Below, piece by piece: positions 1-8,573 of a stretch of 60,428 nucleotides of DNA; the first letter of the stretch is position 1; each line of letters opens with the position of its first letter. Made by a program: the position numbers and the translations under genes. The DNA lies in assembly GCA_027343965.1 (NCBI GenBank), contig DAHWJX010000137.1, positions 1 through 60,428 of the forward strand. The letters run 5' to 3'. The DNA is from JAKACU01 sp021821185. GTDB taxonomy: Bacteria > Bacillota > Bacilli > Alicyclobacillales > SLC66. Under the pieces are notes generated by a model, which saw only the letters and a list, made by a program, of their open reading frames with translations, searched no databases and was not told where the DNA came from.

Positions 1-375
1 AAAGTAACCGGAATCACCCATTTTGGGGCTTTTGTGTTACTGCCCGGAGGAGAAACCGGACTCGTTCACATTTCTGAAATTGCTGATTCCTATGTACGGG
101 ACATTAATGAACACCTTAAAGTAAACGATCCCGTCAATGTAAAAGTAATTAATGTTGACAATGGTAAGATTGGTTTATCCATTCGTCAAGCAGTAGATCG
201 TCCCCCTACAGCACCGCGTCCACATCGTGTGCGTAATGCTAACGGTGGTGGCGGTGGTGGACGGCAGACGTTTGAAGATAAGATGAGCCGCTTCATGAAA
301 GATAGTGAGGATCGTCTACAGGCCTTAAAACGCAGTGATTCTAAGCGTGGCGGACGCGGTGGACGAAGAGGCTAA
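1..375 (+). CDS. yabR: S1-domain RNA-binding protein, YabR-like (5' end outside window)
   Basis: The frame is open from base 1, so the start lies upstream; 124 codons are visible. The visible part begins inside an S1 OB-fold: 'THFGAFVLLPGGETGLVHIS' is the classic S1 signature, followed by 'VKVINVDNGKIGLSIRQ'. The tail is low-complexity, Gly/Arg/Lys-rich (a run of six Gly, then basic RGG-like ends), which suits nucleic-acid binding. In B. subtilis the S1 protein YabR lies just upstream of spoIIE, and the downstream order here supports that assignment. S1 proteins of this type bind RNA or ribosomes; the exact role is not known. A rho-independent terminator follows. Confidence 0.85.
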   Translation, partial: KVTGITHFGAFVLLPGGETGLVHISEIADSYVRDINEHLKVNDPVNVKVINVDNGKIGLSIRQAVDRPPTAPRPHRVRNANGGGGGGRQTFEDKMSRFMKDSEDRLQALKRSDSKRGGRGGRRG

Positions 376-390
376 GTAGCATGAACAAGG

Positions 391-418
391 GAAGCGAGGG
401 GGTACCTTCGCTTTTTTT
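391..418 (+). terminator. Rho-independent terminator after the S1-domain gene
   Basis: A nine-pair stem (392-400 with 405-413, one G-U pair) closes a GGTA tetraloop and runs into a T tract at 412-418. It lies 16 bases past the stop codon. Confidence 0.8.
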
Positions 419-527
419 GTTTGATTCTTTTCGAACATTTATTTAAACCTTGCAAAATAACGTTTTTTGTTACCAAATCCCATGTATAATGAGCACTGTC
501 CTTATTTTTAGGAAAGAAGGTTAGTCT

Positions 528-701
528 ATGCCGCCTCTTCACCCTTGGTGGATGGTTACCGTTTTATTTATTTTTACTTTGATGTGTTTATATGGGCTTG
601 TCCAAAATATTCGCGCACGGCGTAAGTTTCCGTCTGTTCTTCTTTTTCTGGCTTTCTTCGTCTTTGGTTATACGACCTTTTTTATCGTTGCCCCGTGGTA
701 A
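528..701 (+). CDS. Small two-helix membrane protein, DUF2759-like
   Basis: A 57-residue protein starting at ATG 528 with the ribosome-binding site GGAAAGAAGG seven bases upstream. A TATAAT hexamer at 485-490 gives a likely -10 box, though no good -35 is visible. The sequence has two hydrophobic segments (about residues 7-25 and 35-55) separated by a short basic turn ('NIRARRK'), the layout of the small DUF2759 membrane proteins of Bacilli. Family membership is by resemblance only and no function is known. A strong terminator starts seven bases after the stop, so the gene is a single-gene unit. An ORF in another frame (592-789) overlaps it and runs through the terminator; I take that as noise. 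Confidence 0.7.
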   Translation: MPPLHPWWMVTVLFIFTLMCLYGLVQNIRARRKFPSVLLFLAFFVFGYTTFFIVAPW

Positions 702-707
702 AAGGCA

Positions 708-741
708 CCGCCAGGGCATTTTCCTGGCGGTTATTACTTTT
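708..741 (+). terminator. Rho-independent terminator after the small membrane protein
   Basis: A perfect eight-pair stem CCGCCAGG (708-715) / CCTGGCGG (723-730) with a seven-base loop is followed by a T-rich stretch. Confidence 0.8.
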
Positions 742-902
742 CTCATTCATAAATTTTCCATCGTGTTTGTTTTACGATACTTGAAATAGACGCGGTTCAG
801 CATTAAAACGGAACGCCTGTCTCTCTCCTTAAATGCCCTTTGCAGCTGGTTTTTTAGCCAGGATGGCATGGCGAGCATCCCCTTGCTACACGTGATACTC
901 CA

Positions 903-1343
903 CTATACGCAACTTTCTTCGGTTTGCCCCAGATGCTGCAAAGCAACGCCTGCTTGTGTAAAAAGTTCAAGTGCATAGGGATCCAAACGATAGGGTTCTT
1001 CATAGATCACTTTGGTAATACCTGCTTGAATAATTTGTTTTGTGCATTGCAGGCAAGGAAAATGGGTTACATAAATGTGTGCTCCTTCTGTGCTTACGCC
1101 AAATTTCGCACATTGTAAAATAGCGTTGCTCTCTGCGTGGATAGTGCGAATGCAGTGACCATCAACCACCTTGCATCCTACATCGTGGCAGTGTACATCG
1201 CCTGCTACGCTGCCGTTATAGCCGCTAGCAATCGTTCGCTTTTCCCGCACGATTACAGCACCTACGGCGAGTCGGTCACAGGTGGCCCGTGTCGAAACCA
1301 TCTTCGCCATATCGATAAAATACGCATCCCAAGGTTTTCTCAT
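903..1343 (-). CDS. comEB: dCMP deaminase (ComEB-like cytidine/deoxycytidylate deaminase family)
   Basis: A 146-residue zinc deaminase, probably converting dCMP to dUMP for dTMP synthesis in the cytosol. The catalytic zinc site is visible: 'HAES' (His ligand and proton-shuttling Glu) and 'PCLQC' (two Cys ligands). Extra Cys/His residues in 'HCHDVGC' and 'DGHC' are typical of dCMP deaminases with a second metal site. The start ATG at 1343 follows an AAGGG ribosome-binding site. The gene stands alone on the minus strand, divergent from spoIIE, whereas in B. subtilis comEB lies in the comE operon. The symbol reflects family resemblance; a role in competence is not implied. Confidence 0.85.
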   Translation of the reverse strand: MRKPWDAYFIDMAKMVSTRATCDRLAVGAVIVREKRTIASGYNGSVAGDVHCHDVGCKVVDGHCIRTIHAESNAILQCAKFGVSTEGAHIYVTHFPCLQCTKQIIQAGITKVIYEEPYRLDPYALELFTQAGVALQHLGQTEESCV

Positions 1344-1435
1344 GTCGTGTGCCCTTCATCCTTGTTTTACTTCCATTATCCCCGAAATAAAACGCATAAG
1401 GCAAGATAAAGAGTCCCAAGTAAAGGGGCGTTTTT

Positions 1436-1501
1436 TGTCGGTAAATTTCCTTGGACTTCCTTCATGGTTTGACAAACTTCTTAGAATTAGCAGACTACAC
1501 T
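1436..1501 (+). promoter_or_regulatory. Candidate Spo0A-type spoIIE promoter with 21-bp spacer
   Basis: TTGACA at 1469-1474 and TACACT at 1496-1501 are separated by 21 bp. The B. subtilis spoIIE promoter is known to be sigma-A dependent with an abnormally long spacer and to need Spo0A. The -35 region read on the minus strand contains TGTCAAA (6/7 to the 0A box TGTCGAA), and TGTCGGT (5/7) sits at 1436-1442. Assignment is by motif and context only. Confidence 0.5.
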
Positions 1502-1532
1502 ATAACTATTCTATGAACGGGTGGTGCCAGTC

Positions 1533-4091
1533 ATGAGTCAAAAGGAAAAAAAAATTCACCAAAAGGTTGGACAGCGACCTGTGATGCACTTGGTACCGGC
1601 GATGGAGGGTATCGATGCAAAAGCCATGCCAAAAACGAAACAAGGTGATGGGATTGGGCGAGGTGTTATCGCAAAGCGATTAGCTTACCTAGTTCTCGCG
1701 TTTGTTGTTGGTGTGCTTTTAGGACGAGCTGTCTTATTGCAGACGCTGTCTCCGTTTGCTCTCGCCGCTTTTGCTGTAGCTATAATGATGCGAAAGGGCA
1801 CGTCACTATGGTTAGGTACAGGTTTGGTGTTGGGCGCTTTTACAGCAGAGCGTATAGGGGCTAATCCGGTCCTGCTACTGACGATGTTGTTCTCTTTTCA
1901 AGTCATTACCGCATTATGGCGACGTTTTGACTCACTCGACCTACACGTCATCCCGTTTATCGTTTTTGTCGTTGATGCTGGATTTCGGGTCGGTTTTCTT
2001 GTGCCAACCTCTGGGTTTAGTTTATATACGTTTGGGATGTCTCTTATCGATGGCGTTTTAGCATTCCTTCTTACACTCATGTTCTTGCAAATGCCTTCTT
2101 TACTATCTACGGTGCGACCTCGTACAAAATTGCGTACCGATGAACTTATTGCTCTTATCATTCTCGCTGCTTCTTTATTAACTGGTTTGCACGGTGTAAC
2201 AGTACACGGCTTGTCACTGGAAAGCATTTTGGCACGGTACATGGTTGTTATGGTGGCTTCTTTTGGAGGTGCCGGAATTGGTGGGGCAGTCGGTGTTGTT
2301 ACAGGCGTGATCCTTGCCTTGGGTGCACCCAATTTACAAGCGGTCATTGGTATGCTTGGCTTTTCAGGCGTCTTAGCAGGTATGATCAAAGAAGGTAAAA
2401 GAATTGTCGTAGGGCTTGGATTCTTGCTTGGTGCAACAGCTTTGTCTTTATACTTGATGCCGGTTAACGGTGCTGTCGATAGTTTAGAAGAATCGGCCGC
2501 AGCTATTATTTTATTCTTTCTCACCCCTTCGAAAATTACAAAATTTCTCTCGCAGTATATCCCTGGGACAGAACAGCACGCCTTAACGCAACAAGAACAT
2601 GCAAGAAAGATTCGTGACCTTATGACAGCGCGTATTTTAGAGGTAGCCAACGTTTTTTCTGAGCTAGCTGTGTCTTTCCATGACACGATGGATCCTCCTG
2701 TCAAGGCTACGCATTCTCAAGAGCAAGGTGCCATTGATTTGACGGAACGCGATTTGTGCCAGTTTTGTCGCAAACATGAACGCTGCTTTGGCAGTGATGC
2801 CGCTAAAACGTATGAAGCGATGAAACAAACGGTGCAAATGATTCAAATAGACCCTGATATGACAGTCCAGGATACTCCTCGTGATATGTATAGCCGATGC
2901 ATCAAATTAGACCAGTTATTGCCATCTCTACGGCGATCGATTAATCAAGCGGTACGAGATACGGCCGTCATAGCGCAACTAAAGGATAGTCGGCGGCTTG
3001 TTGAAGAACAGCTCGCTGGTGTCGCGGGGATTATGGAGGATCTGGCCGATCAGATTCGACATGAAACTGGTGTTAATCATCAGCATGAAGTTCAAATTTT
3101 ATCTGCTTTGAGTCGCTTAGGTCTTGAAATTCAGGCAATTGATATCATTTCGCTTGAAGAAGGACAAGTAGAGATTCAGGTTTTCCAAATGGATCCAAGT
3201 GGGCATGATGAATGCGGCAAGTTGGTGGCGCCTTTATTGTCGGAGATTCTTGGAGAAACCATTGGCGTACAAAAAGTCGAACGATCTACTGATGGAGCGT
3301 ATGAACTGGTAACGCTCAGCTCAGCAAAAGTGTATGACGTAAGACACGGGTTTGCCTGTGTGGCAAAAGACGGTTCTGTGCGAAGTGGAGACTCTTTTAG
3401 TGCTGTTGACGTCGGTAACGGTCGTTTTGCTATTGCGATTAGCGATGGTATGGGTAATGGGGAAAAGGCAAGTAAGGAGTCAGGTGCTGCTGTTAGTCTG
3501 GTACAGCAACTGCTAAAGGCTGGATTTGACGAAAGCGTCACTGTGAAAACGGTTAACTCGGCACTTGTACTGCGATCAACTGAAGAGATGTATGCAACCT
3601 TAGACTTGGCCGTGATTGATCTGTATACGTTGCAGGCTGAGTTTCTCAAGGTAGGATCGGTAACGAGTTTTATCAAAGAAGGGCGCAATGTATTTGCCAT
3701 CCGCGGTGAAAGTGTTCCTATAGGAATTTTAAATGATATTGATGTTCAAGTAAAAACGGCTACGTTAGCTGAAAATGATATTCTTGTGTTTATTTCCGAT
3801 GGTATTTTAGAAGCCGTTTCCCACATGCAAGATCCCGAAGATTGGGTGAAACGCCAATTGGAACGTTATGATTCGACTGATCCACAAATGATTGCCGACT
3901 TTTTACTTGAGGCCGCTGTACGTACAGGTGGTGGTGCTATACCAGACGATATGACCGTCTTTTGTGCGAAAATGATCCGTTACAAACCTCAGTGGGCAAC
4001 GATTCGTGTGCCAGATATGCCTACGTTACGTAAACGACGGACAGGGAAGCGGGGGGAAAAGCGCCAAACGCGTAAGCTTGTGACTGTCTAA
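1533..4091 (+). CDS. spoIIE: Stage II sporulation protein E (PP2C-type phosphatase)
   Basis: This 852-residue protein is the membrane serine phosphatase that dephosphorylates SpoIIAA and so activates sigma-F in the forespore; it also localises to the polar septum. Residues about 45-320 form a series of hydrophobic helices, followed by a regulatory region with a Cys cluster ('CQFCRKHERC'), then a C-terminal PP2C domain. Metal-binding motifs are seen at 'SDGMGNGEKA' (near residue 638) and 'ISDGILEA' (near 756). I chose ATG 1533, which has GGGTGG upstream, over an in-frame GTG at 1521 that has no room for a ribosome-binding site. Length is close to the B. subtilis protein. It is followed by yabS-yabT as in Bacillus. 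Confidence 0.96.
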   Translation: MSQKEKKIHQKVGQRPVMHLVPAMEGIDAKAMPKTKQGDGIGRGVIAKRLAYLVLAFVVGVLLGRAVLLQTLSPFALAAFAVAIMMRKGTSLWLGTGLVLGAFTAERIGANPVLLLTMLFSFQVITALWRRFDSLDLHVIPFIVFVVDAGFRVGFLVPTSGFSLYTFGMSLIDGVLAFLLTLMFLQMPSLLSTVRPRTKLRTDELIALIILAASLLTGLHGVTVHGLSLESILARYMVVMVASFGGAGIGGAVGVVTGVILALGAPNLQAVIGMLGFSGVLAGMIKEGKRIVVGLGFLLGATALSLYLMPVNGAVDSLEESAAAIILFFLTPSKITKFLSQYIPGTEQHALTQQEHARKIRDLMTARILEVANVFSELAVSFHDTMDPPVKATHSQEQGAIDLTERDLCQFCRKHERCFGSDAAKTYEAMKQTVQMIQIDPDMTVQDTPRDMYSRCIKLDQLLPSLRRSINQAVRDTAVIAQLKDSRRLVEEQLAGVAGIMEDLADQIRHETGVNHQHEVQILSALSRLGLEIQAIDIISLEEGQVEIQVFQMDPSGHDECGKLVAPLLSEILGETIGVQKVERSTDGAYELVTLSSAKVYDVRHGFACVAKDGSVRSGDSFSAVDVGNGRFAIAISDGMGNGEKASKESGAAVSLVQQLLKAGFDESVTVKTVNSALVLRSTEEMYATLDLAVIDLYTLQAEFLKVGSVTSFIKEGRNVFAIRGESVPIGILNDIDVQVKTATLAENDILVFISDGILEAVSHMQDPEDWVKRQLERYDSTDPQMIADFLLEAAVRTGGGAIPDDMTVFCAKMIRYKPQWATIRVPDMPTLRKRRTGKRGEKRQTRKLVTV

Positions 4092-4163
4092 TGACAAAGG
4101 GAATAACCACCGTTTAAAAGGGGAACACTAACTGTTAACCCTTTTGAGGAGAGTGGTGTATCG

Positions 4164-4895
4164 ATGAGTTCAGAGACCGTACTTCGCCAGATACTTCTCG
4201 TCACGGACGGGTGTTCCAATGTAGGCTCCGACCCTATTCGTGCTGCTAAAACGGGACTTTCACGGGGCATTTCCACCAGTGTTATCGGTATTATTGATGA
4301 CGGTTCTTTAGGTGAGCAGGGTAAACGGGAGGCTTATGAAATTGCCGAGGCCGGTGGCGGCATGTGTCGTATCATATCGGTTGCTGACCTATCGATGACT
4401 ATGCAAATGGTAACACGGCAAACGATGCAATTAACTTTGCAACAAGTAGTCAACGAAGAGTTACGTAATCTGATCGGTAAACCGACGGATGAACTTGCTC
4501 CCGATGTACGTATAAAAGTGGCTGCCATGGTCGATACGATGGCAGAAGAGTCTGATCTGCATATGGCACTCGTGATCGATGTATCGGCCAGCATGGCACC
4601 GAAAATGGCTTCTGTCCGTGAAGCGGTTCGGGATATGGAATTTGGACTTAAAGCACGCTCTGGTCGTTGTCATCTCCATGTATTTACATATCCTAGTGCT
4701 TATTCGTTGAGCGCCGATGAACATGTCATGGAGGATCGGTCAGGCAGTATAGCGGATATGCTTATGCACATCAGACCAGCAGGCAATACGCCTACTGGAC
4801 CAGCTCTTTTAGCCGCGATCGATCGTCTTCTTCCATCATTCAATGACCGAGGTAAAGAAGATGCAAGGAAGCATATGAGGGATTACGTTGTTTGA
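4164..4895 (+). CDS. yabS: VWA-domain protein, YabS-like
   Basis: A 243-residue protein with a von Willebrand factor A fold. The metal-ion-dependent adhesion motif 'DVSASM' is visible near residue 139, with later 'TPTGPALL' fitting the Thr-containing part of the site. An N-terminal segment 'LLVTDGCSNVGSDP' looks like a second, partial VWA-type strand. The start ATG follows GAGGAGAG. The stop overlaps the TTG start of the kinase gene by eight bases, implying translational coupling. In B. subtilis yabS lies between spoIIE and yabT and is sporulation-associated; its molecular role is not established. Confidence 0.85.
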   Translation: MSSETVLRQILLVTDGCSNVGSDPIRAAKTGLSRGISTSVIGIIDDGSLGEQGKREAYEIAEAGGGMCRIISVADLSMTMQMVTRQTMQLTLQQVVNEELRNLIGKPTDELAPDVRIKVAAMVDTMAEESDLHMALVIDVSASMAPKMASVREAVRDMEFGLKARSGRCHLHVFTYPSAYSLSADEHVMEDRSGSIADMLMHIRPAGNTPTGPALLAAIDRLLPSFNDRGKEDARKHMRDYVV

Positions 4896-5871
4896 CCCAT
4901 TATGGGAGAAAAAAACTCCCGTTTTGTCGCCCGGAACGGTTATCCAAGGAAAATGGAAGCATCAGACCTATCGTATCGTGCGTTTGTTAGGGCAAGGGGC
5001 AAATGGCAGTGTGTACCTCGTCTGGCGAGACCAAGTGCAGGCTGCCTTAAAGATCGGGCCGGATACCACGGCGCTTGCTTTAGAGTACACGCATCTGGAG
5101 AATCTCGCGAAAGACCCCTCAAGTACACGTAAATTGGGTCCTGCAGCACTTGAACTTGACGACATGACGTTTCAGGGTGTTAGTTGGTCGGTTCTGGTTA
5201 TGGAATATATCGATGGAATTCCTGTCGATCAATTTATTCAAGCAAAAGGCACTCATTGGGTTCCAGTATGTTTGCTAAAAATAGCACGAATGATGGAGCT
5301 TCTGCACGCCAAAGGCTATAGTTTTTGCGACCTTAAGCCTGCCAATATTTTATTTGACGCACAAACTGCGCAAGCACGGTTTGTGGATTTTGGGGGCATC
5401 ACTCGTCATACTCAGGCTGTTAAGGAGTTTACAGAAGCCTATGATCGAGCATGGTGGGGGCGGGGTTCGCGCAAAGCTGATATGTACTATGACGTATTTG
5501 CGCTTGGTATGCTTGGCGTGCAATTCGTTGCGCCCATTTCTCGAAAAACTATAGAATATCTTTCGACGAAAACTCCGATAGAACGTGATTTTTGGTTGGA
5601 TGAACATCTTCGCACGCATCGACAGGCAGATATGGTGGTGCCCATCTTGATGAAAATGACCGTGAGAACACCATCTATGAACAGTGAGGCAGTAATTGCT
5701 GATATGACCGACTTGTTAGAAAAACGGGGGAATCTATTGGTGGAAAAGGAGATAACCCTATCTACGAAAAAAACATGGCGTCGTTTTGACGTTACAGATT
5801 GGTGGTTACTTGCTTCGGTTTTAACTTTCGTCAGCATTCTGTTCATCCTCTTGTGGATTGGTCGATCTTGA
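4888..5871 (+). CDS. yabT: Hanks-type serine/threonine kinase, YabT-like, C-terminal membrane anchor
   Basis: A 327-residue kinase. The Gly-rich loop 'LGQGANGSVY' and following 'AALKIG' Lys, the catalytic loop 'CDLKPANILF' (Asp near 148) and 'VDFGG' (Asp near 167) are all present. A single hydrophobic helix ends the protein ('WWLLASVLTFVSILFILLW'), so the kinase domain is tethered facing the cytosol. There are no PASTA repeats, unlike PrkC. B. subtilis YabT is a DNA-stimulated sporulation kinase that phosphorylates RecA; the same role is inferred from order and architecture. The start is TTG 4888, overlapping yabS, with GAGGG upstream. Confidence 0.9.
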   Translation: MFDPLWEKKTPVLSPGTVIQGKWKHQTYRIVRLLGQGANGSVYLVWRDQVQAALKIGPDTTALALEYTHLENLAKDPSSTRKLGPAALELDDMTFQGVSWSVLVMEYIDGIPVDQFIQAKGTHWVPVCLLKIARMMELLHAKGYSFCDLKPANILFDAQTAQARFVDFGGITRHTQAVKEFTEAYDRAWWGRGSRKADMYYDVFALGMLGVQFVAPISRKTIEYLSTKTPIERDFWLDEHLRTHRQADMVVPILMKMTVRTPSMNSEAVIADMTDLLEKRGNLLVEKEITLSTKKTWRRFDVTDWWLLASVLTFVSILFILLWIGRS

Positions 5872-5912
5872 TTCTATCAGGTACAATAGAATCTAGGCGC
5901 GGTACACCGCGC
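5870..5912 (+). repeat. Two tandem hairpins between yabT and the exporter genes
   Basis: GATTCTAT (5870-5877) pairs with ATAGAATC (5886-5893) around an eight-base loop, and GCGCGG (5897-5902) pairs with CCGCGC (5907-5912) around TACA. Both loops contain GTACA/TACA. Neither is followed by a T tract, so they may act as a weak boundary or RNA-stabilising structure rather than a terminator. Confidence 0.5.
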
Positions 5913-5938
5913 ACGTGACTCAACTGGGAGGATCCGAC

Positions 5939-6703
5939 TTGAAGGAGGAGGAGATTCTTCTTCTTTGTATGCGGGCCGGGGCGCTATTGCTGCAGTACGG
6001 CGGAGAGACATCGCGGGTGGAGCAGACAATTCGGCATCTGGCGATCGGGGCAGGTATGGATGCGCACCAAATACAAAGTTTCGTAACGCCTACAGGCATC
6101 TTTGTTTCTATGTCAACACCAAATGGCAGCATCACCAAACTTCATCGCATGGTAGGTCAGACAACTTTGAATTTGGATAAGGTGAGTGCGGTTAATGACC
6201 TGTCACGCCGCTTTGAGCGACAACAATGCAGCATTGACGACGCTCTACAGGAACTCGATCGAATCGAAAAGGCAGCACCTTTGTATTCAGCGTGGATATG
6301 TCGGTTAGCGGCGTTTGTCTCTAGTGGGAGTTTTACGCTGTTTTTTGGTGGACATGGCCTTGATTTTATCTCAGGTGGCGTCGCCGGATTACTTTCGGAA
6401 CTTGTGATGGAATGGTTGGCTGATTATGTACCTGGGTTTTTGGCTGTACTTCTTGCCTCTTTAGCCGCGTCTCTTCTCGCAGCTGTCATCAGCGTGGTGA
6501 CGAAGTCGACGACAGAAGGTGCTATTGTGATTGGTGCTGTTATTCCCTTGCTTCCAGGTATGTCTGTCACGAATTCCATCCGTGATTTACTTGCAGGGGA
6601 CTTGCTCTCAGGTGTAGCTCGAGGCGCAGAGGCATTATTTATTTCGGGGGCTATTGCAGTAGCAGTTGCCTTGGCTCTTGATTTGAGTGCGCATTTTTAT
6701 TGA
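5939..6703 (+). CDS. ThrE-type threonine/serine exporter, N-terminal half (YjjP-like)
   Basis: A 254-residue protein of the split ThrE family, which exports small hydroxy amino acids or similar metabolites. The N-terminal soluble part has the family signature 'GAGMDAHQIQSFVTPTGIFV', followed by 'RRFERQQCSIDDALQELD' and then about five membrane helices. TTG 5939 is preferred because GGGAGGA lies six bases upstream; a GTG at 5915 is in frame but poorly placed. It is paired with the small C-terminal half just downstream. The two genes are inserted between yabT and tilS, which are close neighbours in B. subtilis. Confidence 0.85.
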   Translation: MKEEEILLLCMRAGALLLQYGGETSRVEQTIRHLAIGAGMDAHQIQSFVTPTGIFVSMSTPNGSITKLHRMVGQTTLNLDKVSAVNDLSRRFERQQCSIDDALQELDRIEKAAPLYSAWICRLAAFVSSGSFTLFFGGHGLDFISGGVAGLLSELVMEWLADYVPGFLAVLLASLAASLLAAVISVVTKSTTEGAIVIGAVIPLLPGMSVTNSIRDLLAGDLLSGVARGAEALFISGAIAVAVALALDLSAHFY

Positions 6704-6722
6704 ATGATAAGGGGGCGCCAGC

Positions 6723-7169
6723 TTGATTACGATTACGTTGTTAAGCATTGTAGCTACCGTTTCCTTTTCGATCTTATATCAAATTCCGAAGAAAGCCATT
6801 ATCCCAGTTGGGATCCTTGGCATGGTCTCTTGGCTGTTTTATGCAGCAGCTATGCATTACGGCACCAATCCTGTTGTGGCCAGTTTTGTAGCAAGTATTG
6901 TGGTGTCTCTGTTAAGCGAGGCTTTTGCCAGAACGTTGCGGATGCCTGTGGTCATTTTTGCCGTGCCTGGCATTGTTGTGCTTTTGCCGGGGATGACTGC
7001 GTATGCCGCTATGAAGGCGTTTGTTGTCCATCAATACTTAGTTGGAATCTCCATGGGGACAGAAACCGCTCTGGTTGCCGGGGCGCTTGCTTCAGGTATC
7101 GCGATTTCGGGAGTTCTGGCTAAGTCGATTTGGAGGAAGGGTTATGACATTTCCTCAATCCACAAATGA
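6723..7169 (+). CDS. ThrE-type threonine/serine exporter, C-terminal half (YjjB-like)
   Basis: A 148-residue, almost wholly hydrophobic protein with about four membrane helices, including 'VPGIVVLLPGMTAYAAM', which matches the YjjB/ThrE_2 signature. It starts at TTG 6723 behind AAGGGGG, 19 bases after its partner. In many bacteria these two halves are fused as ThrE; here they are separate and presumably form one complex. Its 3' end overlaps the tilS start by 26 bases. Substrate is not determined from sequence. Confidence 0.83.
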   Translation: MITITLLSIVATVSFSILYQIPKKAIIPVGILGMVSWLFYAAAMHYGTNPVVASFVASIVVSLLSEAFARTLRMPVVIFAVPGIVVLLPGMTAYAAMKAFVVHQYLVGISMGTETALVAGALASGIAISGVLAKSIWRKGYDISSIHK

Positions 7170-8550
7170 TTACCTCATCGCTGAATTTTCCTCTGCTTTA
7201 CAAGACTCGTCCACGATTATCGCTGCTGTTAGTGGGGGCGCTGATTCGATGGCGATGTTGCATTGGTTACAGGAATTGCGACAAACTATTCCGTTTTTAT
7301 TAGTCGCGTGTCATGTTCACCACGGCATTCGTGGACCAAGCGCTGATCGCGATGCTGCTATCGTAGAACAATTTTCGCTTCGCTATAGGATAGATTTTGA
7401 ACTTGTTTATGTGAACGTTTTGCAAGAGCGGGAACTTTATAAAGAATCGGTGGAGACTACAGCTCGTCGTTTGCGCTACGCAGCCTTGCAGCGAGTTGCA
7501 GATCGCTATGGTACGTGCACGATCACCACGGCTCATCACCGGCAGGATCAAATCGAGACTGTCCTCTTTCACCTCCTTCGTGGAACAGGAGTTTCTGGAC
7601 TGCGCGGTATGCCGCAAAAACGTTCTCTGGGTAGGCATCAACTTTTGCGCCCGTTTCTCTCGCTCTCAAGGCAGGATTTGCGCGAATATGTCACTGCGCT
7701 CGATATCCCATTTGCTGAGGATGAAACCAATCAAGATAAGGCGTATAGCAGGAATCGCATTCGTCATGAACTTTTGCCGTATCTTCGAGAAAATTATAAT
7801 CCTCAGGTAGATGAAGCCATTTTGCGCCTTATCGAAGTTAGTGCACAGGAAGATGATTATTTGCAAGATGTGGCAAGGACTTTTATAGAGCAAAATGTCA
7901 CGTTGGAAAAAGAATCGGTGACATGTTCTCTTTCGTCATTTTCTGATCTTGCTCGCGCTTTACAACGCCGCTGTATTAAATTACTATTAGAGTACCTTGA
8001 GCCATCTGTTACTTGGCGCTTTTCTCAAGTGGAAGACATTCGATTGCTTGCCTCAGGGGCAGGAAGTCATCGTCTATCTTGTGGCCATGGGTACGATGTG
8101 TCGCGTGAGCATGGAAGATTGCGCATTTCGCGCGTAATTTCTTATCAAGAGTCGATTGTACCGTTTGCACCAGTGACCCTTGATTGGTCATCTTTTTTTT
8201 GCCTTTCAAAACTTAGATGGATCGTGCACGCACGGCCGGCTACTTCGCCAAGAAAAATGGTTGCATCGAAGTGGGAAGTGTGGTTTGAACGCCGACAAGG
8301 GGATCGTGTTGTTTTACGTACTTTTGCAGTTGGTGATCGTATTGAACCACTGGGCATGCAAGGTAGTAAACGACTGTCTGACGTGTTTATCGATGCGAAG
8401 GTGCCAAAGGAAATGAGGTTATGGTACCCTGTTCTCGTGGTCAATGACCAAGTACTTTTCGTTCCCGGCCTTGTGAGAAGCAGGCACCGCTTGCTTTCGG
8501 AATTTGACCATGGGCCAGTACAATATGTGTGCATAACGCCGCGAATTTAA
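7144..8550 (+). CDS. tilS: tRNA(Ile)-lysidine synthase
   Basis: This 468-residue ATP-dependent enzyme attaches lysine to C34 of tRNA-Ile2(CAU), switching both its codon reading and charging from Met to Ile. The PP-loop 'AVSGGADSMAM' lies near residue 28-38, followed by 'HVHHGIRG' and 'TAHHRQDQIETVLFHLLRG', both diagnostic. The C-terminal part fits the TilS substrate-binding domains. ATG 7144 has GGAGGAAGG just upstream and overlaps the preceding gene; a longer in-frame ORF from 7042 is not needed. Order tilS-hpt-ftsH matches B. subtilis. Its probable substrate tRNA is encoded at 18837-18913. Confidence 0.95.
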   Translation: MTFPQSTNDYLIAEFSSALQDSSTIIAAVSGGADSMAMLHWLQELRQTIPFLLVACHVHHGIRGPSADRDAAIVEQFSLRYRIDFELVYVNVLQERELYKESVETTARRLRYAALQRVADRYGTCTITTAHHRQDQIETVLFHLLRGTGVSGLRGMPQKRSLGRHQLLRPFLSLSRQDLREYVTALDIPFAEDETNQDKAYSRNRIRHELLPYLRENYNPQVDEAILRLIEVSAQEDDYLQDVARTFIEQNVTLEKESVTCSLSSFSDLARALQRRCIKLLLEYLEPSVTWRFSQVEDIRLLASGAGSHRLSCGHGYDVSREHGRLRISRVISYQESIVPFAPVTLDWSSFFCLSKLRWIVHARPATSPRKMVASKWEVWFERRQGDRVVLRTFAVGDRIEPLGMQGSKRLSDVFIDAKVPKEMRLWYPVLVVNDQVLFVPGLVRSRHRLLSEFDHGPVQYVCITPRI

Positions 8551-8573
8551 TCGTATGTTCTGGAGGCAGGGTT

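Noticed and set aside
592..789. 65-residue ORF overlapping the small membrane protein
   Set aside because: It runs through the perfect terminator hairpin at 708-730, lacks a ribosome-binding site and is out of frame with the better-supported gene at 528-701.
1898..2704. 268-residue antisense ORF inside spoIIE
   Set aside because: It is Thr/Ser/Pro/Lys-rich without domain-like patterning and lies wholly opposite a strong spoIIE coding region; a shadow of codon usage.
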